From assembly GCA_004380135.1 (NCBI GenBank), contig QXCR01000350.1, positions 1-13,385 of the forward strand: 13,385 nucleotides of DNA, in the 5' to 3' direction. The stretch is from Stemphylium vesicarium. Lineage: Eukaryota > Ascomycota > Dothideomycetes > Pleosporales > Pleosporaceae. Each line of letters starts with the position of its first letter. Within the stretch, counting starts at the first letter, position 1. The notes below the pieces were generated by a model. It searched no databases. It had not been told where the DNA came from and saw nothing but the letters and a program-made list of their open reading frames with translations. Shown one piece after another: positions 8,793 to 13,385 of the stretch. The position numbers were made by a program, and so were the translations under genes.

Positions 8793-9395
8793 TACCTCTC
8801 TTGTCATGGTTGTCCTCACTTCCGTTCCTGCTTCCCTCGGAGCTGTTTGTTGATTTCCCTCCCCACGCGAGAATCATCCCAATGGGCCTATCTTGGCCAA
8901 AGGGAAGGGGAACAGTATTGAAAATACTTCTACTTTGCTGCTCTTATTGGCCGAATTCGGCCCATTAGGCTCGTTTCCGCGTTGGGAAGGGGGTCATAGC
9001 TGCGCTTATGATCACATGCAACAAGCCAGAGACACAGTTCACAGGAACCTTATCTTGTATCATCCTAGTCGTCAATCGAGCATGAGACTCATTGTTCGAC
9101 GCGTGACGTTGCGTACATACCGCGAGTAACGTAGGCTCCTGATGTACCTACGACAGCGAATTCCATGCCTTCTCTCTACTGTCCGGCGACTTGATTGTGT
9201 TCTAGGGAAGCGTCAAAAATGACTCCAAATCCTTTCTCGCGCGGCTGGAAAGATATGAACCCTTCTCGCGTAAGCAGTCCCACCAAGGATACATGGCAGT
9301 CCGCAAGATGCGTCGCTGAATGGAGTATGCGCGCTCCGGATGGCTCAAATCGGTCTGAGTGACATGACTCTCCAACGAGACGACGGATTGGATCA
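8793..9395. other. Spacer between the pogo element and a MITE, no gene seen
   Basis: No supported gene was found on either strand. The one notable site is a perfect 14-bp palindrome, GGCCGAATTCGGCC, at 8949-8962. A short inverted pair (GTAGG...CCTAC) lies near 9131-9152. The rest shows no repeat or RNA gene that I recognise. Confidence 0.4.
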
Positions 9396-9397
9396 TA

Positions 9398-9592
9398 CAG
9401 TAGATAGCGGTTGCTGCTTCACCCCTACAGGTAGCATTTCAACAGTCTGGTCATCATGAAATGGAGAAACGACCAATCCCATCAACTATTCTGCGGCAAA
9501 CATCATAGCGCTAAGCCATGCACGGAAGGTGGGGCTGTTGAGAACTGTTGTGTACCTGCCTGTAGGGGTGAAACCGCAATCGCTAATTACTG
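9398..9592. mobile_element. Family A MITE, copy 2
   Basis: This 195-bp element is flanked by TA (9396-9397 and 9593-9594). Its ends are CAGTAGATAGCGGTTGCTGC on the left and CAGTAATTAGCGATTGCGGT in reverse complement on the right, then TTCACCCCTACAGG in both. The interior is collinear with copy 1, including 'CATAGCGCTAAGCCATGCACGG'-like sequence in its centre. It ends 18 bp before the family B MITE begins. It is non-coding. Confidence 0.88.
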
Positions 9593-9610
9593 TATTACAA
9601 TAGCACAATA

Positions 9611-9866
9611 CACTATCATGCACTTGCAGCTTCCGGTTTTTGTAAGCAGGCGACTTTTGGTTCCATGCTAAGCCTTTCTCAATTAGATATGACCTTACCT
9701 AACTAGTGCTAGCTTTCGTTCGCATTGCTATGAGTCTATCTTATGCTCGATACTCGGACCAATCAAATTGAGATACTTACAGAGTCATACTGGACGAATC
9801 AATGCCCCGTGCGCGATGACAACTAAGCCGCGTGTGCAAAGCGGAAGCTGCAAATGCATGAGAGTG
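9611..9866. mobile_element. Family B MITE, complete copy
   Basis: This 256-bp element is flanked by TA (9609-9610 and 9867-9868). The left end is CACTATCATGCACTTGCAGC and the right end in reverse complement is CACTCTCATGCATTTGCAGC, both followed by TTCCG. A second, truncated copy is inverted at 12209-12374. The TA duplication suggests Tc1/mariner mobilisation. Its ends differ from those of family A and of the pogo element, so the pogo transposase in this window is probably not its driver. Confidence 0.8.
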
Positions 9867-9868
9867 TA

Positions 9869-10276
9869 ACTTTGCACCTGCCAGAAAGCATAGTTTCCGG
9901 AATGAATTTGCACAGGGCTCAACAATGATTGTTACGCGTTGTCGGTTGAAATCCAGGATGAGAAGCTCGATGTGTTATAACGCGGGGCTATTTCATTAGT
10001 CTGACAGGGCTCATCAGTTGCTGTCTATATACCAGAGTATGCTTTGCTGGGCAGACACACTGTGTAGAGACCGTCATCCTTGCCTGAGTGCTGTCAGCTG
10101 CCTATTCTAGATTTCCCGTCCTATAAGTGACGCGCTTACGATAATGAATGCATGGACTGGCTAGGAGACAAAGTTTATGAAACTAGCAGCTCAAGTTGTC
10201 TTTAGAATTACCTCTAGTATGCGATGCAATCACGACTCTGAAGACTAAAACGGTGCAGGAGACTTCAAAATTTATC
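9869..10276. promoter_or_regulatory. Upstream region of the EXS-domain gene
   Basis: This 408-bp gap separates the family B MITE from the EXS gene start. It contains TATA-like CTATATAC near 10025 and no recognisable coding exon. A missing SPX domain, if it existed, should lie here, but no frame resembles one. The frame leading into the gene's ATG at 10277 is open back to about 10196 without another ATG. Confidence 0.3.
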
Positions 10277-11916
10277 ATGGCAGCTGCCCCAGTGCGAGAA
10301 TGCGTCCGCGGCCACCGATGCAAGTACGTTCGTGTAGGCACTCTTCTCGACTGCAGCTTTCGAAACGGTGCTCTGCTAGCCGCCGGTACCATGTTATTGA
10401 CACAAGGCGTACTTCGGGCGTCTCGTTCGATAGACTCCCATGCCAGAGAGAGCTCGTTGCCATGGAATGGTTATCTTCTCCAGGTCTGTTCCTCACATCA
10501 AATTTAGGTGCACAGGAGCTACAATTCTACAGATCTACGCTGGATACTTCCTACTGGACCTCATGCTTCTTCTGTACTGTCTGTCATGTCTGGTTTGGCA
10601 TGCTTTCGGAATCGACTATGCTGCTATGTTCTCAGACAACCCTCGCCACTATCTGGACGCGAGAGAGGCCGCTGAAGTAAGCTCTGGGTCTCTAGTAGAG
10701 CGTTCGAGCTGACTGCGAGTAGTTGCCCTGCTGGAGCTTCTTTTTTCTTGGCCTTACCCTGGAAGTGAACTCCCACGTCAAGGGAAGCGATACTCTTCAC
10801 CAAAACTTCCCAGCCCTGCTTATCGGCCTCTCAGTTTTGATCTTGTTCATGCCATTCAGAATCTTCTATCATGAAAGCCGCATGTGGCTACTCAACTCTC
10901 TTGTGAGCATCGACTCGGACCATGGCGGTGAGTTGCGCAATGCTAATCAAGCCCTAGTGGCGTGTGGGCCTGGCCGGGATGTATCCTGTCGAATGGTGGG
11001 ACATCTACGTAGCCGACATGCTCTGCTCACTCACGTATAGCACTGGTGTAGGCTACGCTCCGTGCACTTGTCTGACTGCGTCTAACGTCTGCAGAATGCT
11101 TCCTTGTTTTTCTGCCTCTATGCACGGATGTGGAACCGTCCTGAAGAGTGCGATTCGTCTCACTCGCGTCTGCTGGGCTTCACGACTACGCTTCCCAGTA
11201 TATGGCGTGCTTTGCAATGCATCCGCAGGTACTGGGATACGAATCGCGAAAGCATCCACCTGCTCAACTGTGGAAAGTATATCCTCACTGTATCCTTCTA
11301 CGTTGCTTTGAGCGTCTACCGCACGCACGAGACGGTCACCAATCGGTGCATTTTTATCGTCTTCGCTACCGTTAATAGTAGCGTAAATGGCGTCTGGGAT
11401 CTTTACTGTGATTGGGGACTCGGCGACTCACGGGCTCAATACCCCTTTCTGCGCAGGAATCTGTGCTTCACATCCGCATGGGTCTACTATGTGGCAATAC
11501 CCGTCAACATCCTGCTGAGATTTACCTGGATTCTCTACGTTGCTTTTCCGCAACAGCTGCAGCATTCTGCTTTTATTTCCTTCGGCGTTTCCATTGGCGA
11601 AGTCTTTAGGAGAGCAATATGGTCGCTGTTCCGTATTGAGAATGAGTATTGCAACCTGACCAGCGTTAAGATGGTAGAGGAGGTCCTACCTCATAGTTCC
11701 TGGCCGTTCCTGGAGATAAAATCGAAGAAGGCGCGGCGGAGAAGCCGCAGAAGTACTCCAGAACGACGCTATCATAGCCCAATCGACAGCAACCGCAGGT
11801 TTATAGCCGAGAAACCAAATCTGAGAGGCCCACACACGCCTCTTGCAGTGCCTGAGTGTGTACTTTCTACTGCGTCTTGCTGCAGCTGCGATGGAAGCCA
11901 AAGAGGGAGCGCGTAG
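10277..11916 (+). CDS. EXS-domain membrane protein (Syg1/Xpr1/Erd1 type), SPX domain absent (five exons)
   Basis: Exons by hand: 10277-10483, 10533-10676, 10723-10902, 10958-11047 and 11095-11916, giving 480 codons plus TAG. The four introns are 46-55 bp, all phase 0. Branch-like motifs are clear in three (CTGAC, TGCTAAT, CTAAC); the first has a weaker GTCTGT donor. Landmarks of the EXS domain, in order: 'YLLQIYAGYFLLDLMLL' across the first junction, then 'GMYPVEWWDIYVADMLCSLTYS' (about residues 184-205) and 'NASLFFCLYAR' (208-218). After these come 'ALQCIRRYWD' (246-255), 'NCGKY' (265-269), 'WDLYCDWGLG' (308-317) and 'FRRAIWSLFRIENEYC' (378-393). EXS proteins export phosphate (Xpr1, Syg1, Pho1) or recycle it in the Golgi (Erd1). 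Syg1 and Xpr1 carry an N-terminal SPX sensor; here only about 35 residues precede the first membrane segment. The tail is R/K/S-rich. It is either a truncated Syg1 copy or a naturally short Erd1-like protein. Family B MITE copies flank it. Confidence 0.85.
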
Positions 11917-11917
11917 C

Positions 11918-12208
11918 AATTGCGTTTGCCAGGATCTCTTACTGATGAGGCGAGAGCATGTCCATGGCATGGCAGTCAGAGACCTGAGGTGGACAGTGAA
12001 TTTCGAGACTCTTCTCATGAGTGGAGACAAAGTGATCGATAGCATGAGACGGATGGGAATAGACAAAATGCCGACACGAGACAATGGTTCTTCGAAGACT
12101 AATATGGCTGAATATCTGCTATTTCGCTGGCGTTATCCGCGCGACGAGAGAGCCAGAGGCAAGAAGCAAAAGCTTCCTATCAGTTCTTTCAAACTCTTGA
12201 CTAGATAG
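11918..12208 (+). other. Open frame downstream of the EXS gene, possible further exon
   Basis: A frame different from the EXS gene's last exon is open from 11843 to TAG 12206-12208. It encodes a basic, hydrophilic sequence (...LRWTVNFETLLMSGDKVIDS... then KKQKLPISSF). I tried an intron ending at CTTGCAG near 11846 from a GTTTAT donor, but the phase creates a stop, so no valid join was found. It could be 3' untranslated sequence or an eroded C-terminal tail. The stop abuts the start of the truncated family B repeat. Confidence 0.2.
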
Positions 12209-12374
12209 ATATCTCAATTTGATTGGTCTAAGCTTCGGGCAGAAGATTGACCCATAGCAATGCAAACGAAAGCTAGCACTATTTAAGTTCGGTCACGACT
12301 AAAGGAGAAAGGCTTAGCATAGGACCAAAAGTCGCCTGCAAACAGAGACCGGAAGCTGCAAGTGCATGAGAGTG
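12209..12374. mobile_element. Family B MITE, truncated inverted copy
   Basis: In the opposite orientation, this matches 9611-9777 over about 165 bp, at roughly 85 percent identity by eye. Long exact blocks include AACGAAAGCTAGCACTA, AGAAAGGCTTAGCAT and CCAAAAGTCGCCTGC. Its outer end is GAGAGTG followed by TA (12375-12376), as in the complete copy. The other terminal repeat and about 90 bp are missing on the EXS gene side. Together with 9611-9866 it forms a large inverted pair around that gene. Confidence 0.82.
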
Positions 12375-12376
12375 TA

Positions 12377-12619
12377 CTCTTAGGTGTTTGTTCCCATGCA
12401 AGCAACGCTCAGTTCTATAATGAGCGGCATGAAACCAGAAGAAGAAGAACAGTCGACGATGCAGCCTTGCCTTGGCACCACTCAATCGTCGGTGACAGGA
12501 TTTGCGATCATCACACGAGTACGAAGGAGCTCGTTTCTAGTGAGGAATATGGGAGGTTTTCATAAAAGTGCGACCCCCCTGTATGCGGTTAGCGTTGCCC
12601 GCGCGAACATCAAACCCCA
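12377..12619. other. Short stretch without a recognised gene
   Basis: Overlapping short plus-strand frames of 67 and 81 codons cover this stretch (one from the ATG at 12384), but neither shows a domain or a convincing splice context. No repeat or RNA gene is recognised. Confidence 0.3.
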
Positions 12620-12740
12620 CCCAAATTAGTATACAGTATAAAGATCTAATTATAATCCCTATAATCTTATTAGTTATTCTCGCTACGTAGGGTTTCTCGC
12701 CACGTTAGGTAGGATATTATCATAAGTTCTAGATATCTAT
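12620..12740. repeat. AT-rich, TA-dense segment with a short imperfect tandem repeat
   Basis: The composition drops sharply to AT-rich with many TA dinucleotides (for example TTAGTATACAGTATAAAG), unlike the flanks. Two imperfect copies of TTCTCGC(T/C)ACGT occur 17 bp apart, near 12677 and 12694. TA-rich islands of this kind can be remnants of repeats altered by RIP, but the segment is too short to prove it by eye. Confidence 0.45.
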
Positions 12741-12910
12741 TGTCAGGAATATAAATAGATCGATACTGGATACACCCAATGTCACATAGTACGGCTTGTA
12801 ATGGTCTGCATTGACTAGAGACGATTCGCTATCGAGCCACGATAGCGAAGAGTAAGCCTATATAGCCCTTGCTGACTCAGCGAGGGCCGTTCAAATCCGC
12901 CCGCCTGACA
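12741..12910. repeat. Candidate solo LTR or short inverted-repeat element (TGTCAGG...CCTGACA)
   Basis: The 170-bp block begins TGTCAGG and ends CCTGACA, a perfect 7-bp inverted terminal pair with TG...CA ends. The inversion extends to TATTGTCAGG...CCTGACAATA (12738-12747 and 12904-12913). It contains a CTATATAGCCC TATA-like site at about 12859 and two strong stem-loops. ATATC occurs at 12733-12737 and 12911-12915, but the left copy is three bases away from the terminus, so it is not a clean 5-bp target duplication. The internal AATATAAATAGATCGATAC start is LTR-like. Confidence 0.4.
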
Positions 12911-12944
12911 ATATCCCCCTTCTTTAGGAGTATCGTCCCGATAC
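12825..12944. other. Cluster of three strong stem-loops
   Basis: Three stem-loops follow each other. At 12825-12849 a perfect 10-bp stem (TTCGCTATCG/CGATAGCGAA) has a 5-base loop. At 12867-12885 there is a 9-bp stem with one mismatch and a 1-base loop. At 12930-12944 a perfect 6-bp stem (GTATCG/CGATAC) has a 3-base loop. The first two are inside the candidate LTR and the third is outside it. Confidence 0.65.
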
Positions 12945-13385
12945 GCCCGTAATAGGCAGTTCCGTGCCGTTGTAGGGCAATGGACTAGACGAGGGGTTGT
13001 TGTAATGTTGAAGGGCGATGTGGTGCAGGGGGGAGGGCGTCTCTCACCCGCTCTACACTCACCTTCACCTGTCACCTTCACCTCGGAGAATCTTCGACGA
13101 GAAATCAGGGTCCAGCTGCCTGCACTAGCGCGCTGGCCCGTGCTCTGGGCTGTTATCAGCCGTTCTGGCCCATCGTATCTGTCCCTCACCTCCTCCTTAC
13201 TCCGTCTTGTAAGTATTTCCGCCTTTCCTTGGTTGGCCTCGATGGTCGGGGTACAGGCCGAAAAGCCCCATTTCGGCCCAGAACCGGCTGTTAGGGGTGA
13301 CTTTGGGTCGCCCGAACCCCAAATTGAAGCTAACGAATCCAGATCTGCCTAGCCGACCCCACAACCGCCAATCAAAGGACACCAG
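12945..13385. other. GC-rich, hairpin-forming end region, no supported gene
   Basis: Frames of 115 codons (plus, from 13005) and 124 and 61 codons (minus) overlap here, but none shows a domain. Inverted pairs are frequent: GGCCGAAA/TTTCGGCC at 13256-13278 is perfect with a 7-base loop, and TTTGGG/CCCAAA lies at 13302-13323. This looks like non-coding or repeat DNA that continues past the window edge. Confidence 0.4.

Noticed and set aside
6765..9592. The pogo transposase here as driver of the family A and family B MITEs
   Set aside because: The pogo ends begin ACATGG/ACGTAG, while family A begins CAGT and family B begins CACT. The terminal repeats do not match beyond the shared TA target.
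10183..10496. Minus-strand frames antisense to EXS exon 1
   Set aside because: They have no domain and lie opposite an exon supported by splicing and EXS motifs.
10484..10515. A 32-bp intron ending at GTGCACAG inside the EXS gene
   Set aside because: It is too short. The acceptor at 10532 gives a 49-bp intron and restores the conserved LLQIYAGYF motif in frame.
11843..12208. Joining this frame to the EXS gene as a sixth exon
   Set aside because: The candidate donor near 11799 and acceptor near 11846 are out of phase and create an immediate stop, and no better pair was seen.
12880..12900. GTTCAAATCC, resembling a pol III B box, as a sign of a tRNA or SINE
   Set aside because: No A box, acceptor stem or cloverleaf could be built around it.
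1..13385. CRISPR array or bacterial operon structure
   Set aside because: No regular repeat-spacer array is present, and the genes carry spliceosomal introns.

Overview
The window looks like nuclear DNA of a filamentous ascomycete, with Dothideomycetes as a tentative guess. The evidence is that both recognisable genes have several introns of 46-55 bp, each with GT...AG ends and usually a CTAAC or CTGAC branch-site-like motif. The DNA also holds a Ty1/copia gag, a Fot1/pogo-type transposon and several TA-flanked miniature inverted-repeat elements (MITEs). Nothing supports a bacterial origin: there are no operons or ribosome binding sites. Introns and families were worked out by hand, with no database search.

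Layout. At 1-825 lies the 5' part of a copia retrotransposon on the minus strand: gag runs off the left edge, then a leader, then a candidate LTR at 584-825. At 906-1243 is a family A MITE split by a 142-bp foldback MITE. At 1256-1574 is a degenerate minisatellite rich in GGAATTCC. At 1640-2302 are two weak open frames of unknown function, and 2303-3300 has no gene I can support. At 3704-6382 is a six-exon SulP/SLC26 anion-transporter-family gene with a STAS region and an eroded cyclic-nucleotide-binding-like tail; an extra N-terminal exon at 3356-3485 is possible.

At 6765-8792 is a Fot1/pogo transposon with TA target duplication. Its transposase has one in-frame stop inside the DNA-binding domain, and its 3' end is interrupted by a second family A MITE (8508-8701). 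A third family A MITE is at 9398-9592. A family B MITE (9611-9866) and a truncated, inverted copy of it (12209-12374) flank a five-exon gene for an EXS-domain protein (10277-11916). That gene is of the Syg1/Xpr1/Erd1 phosphate-transport type and lacks the SPX sensor domain. The right end (12620-13385) is AT-rich, then carries a TGTCAGG...CCTGACA candidate solo LTR, a run of perfect stem-loops and a GC-rich hairpin region.

How it fits together. Two membrane transport genes, probably involved in anion or amino-acid and phosphate homeostasis, sit as islands in DNA built by repeated TA-targeted insertion. The insertion layers can be ordered from the sequence: family A MITE into the pogo element, and foldback MITE into a family A MITE. 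I see no direct functional link between the two transporters.
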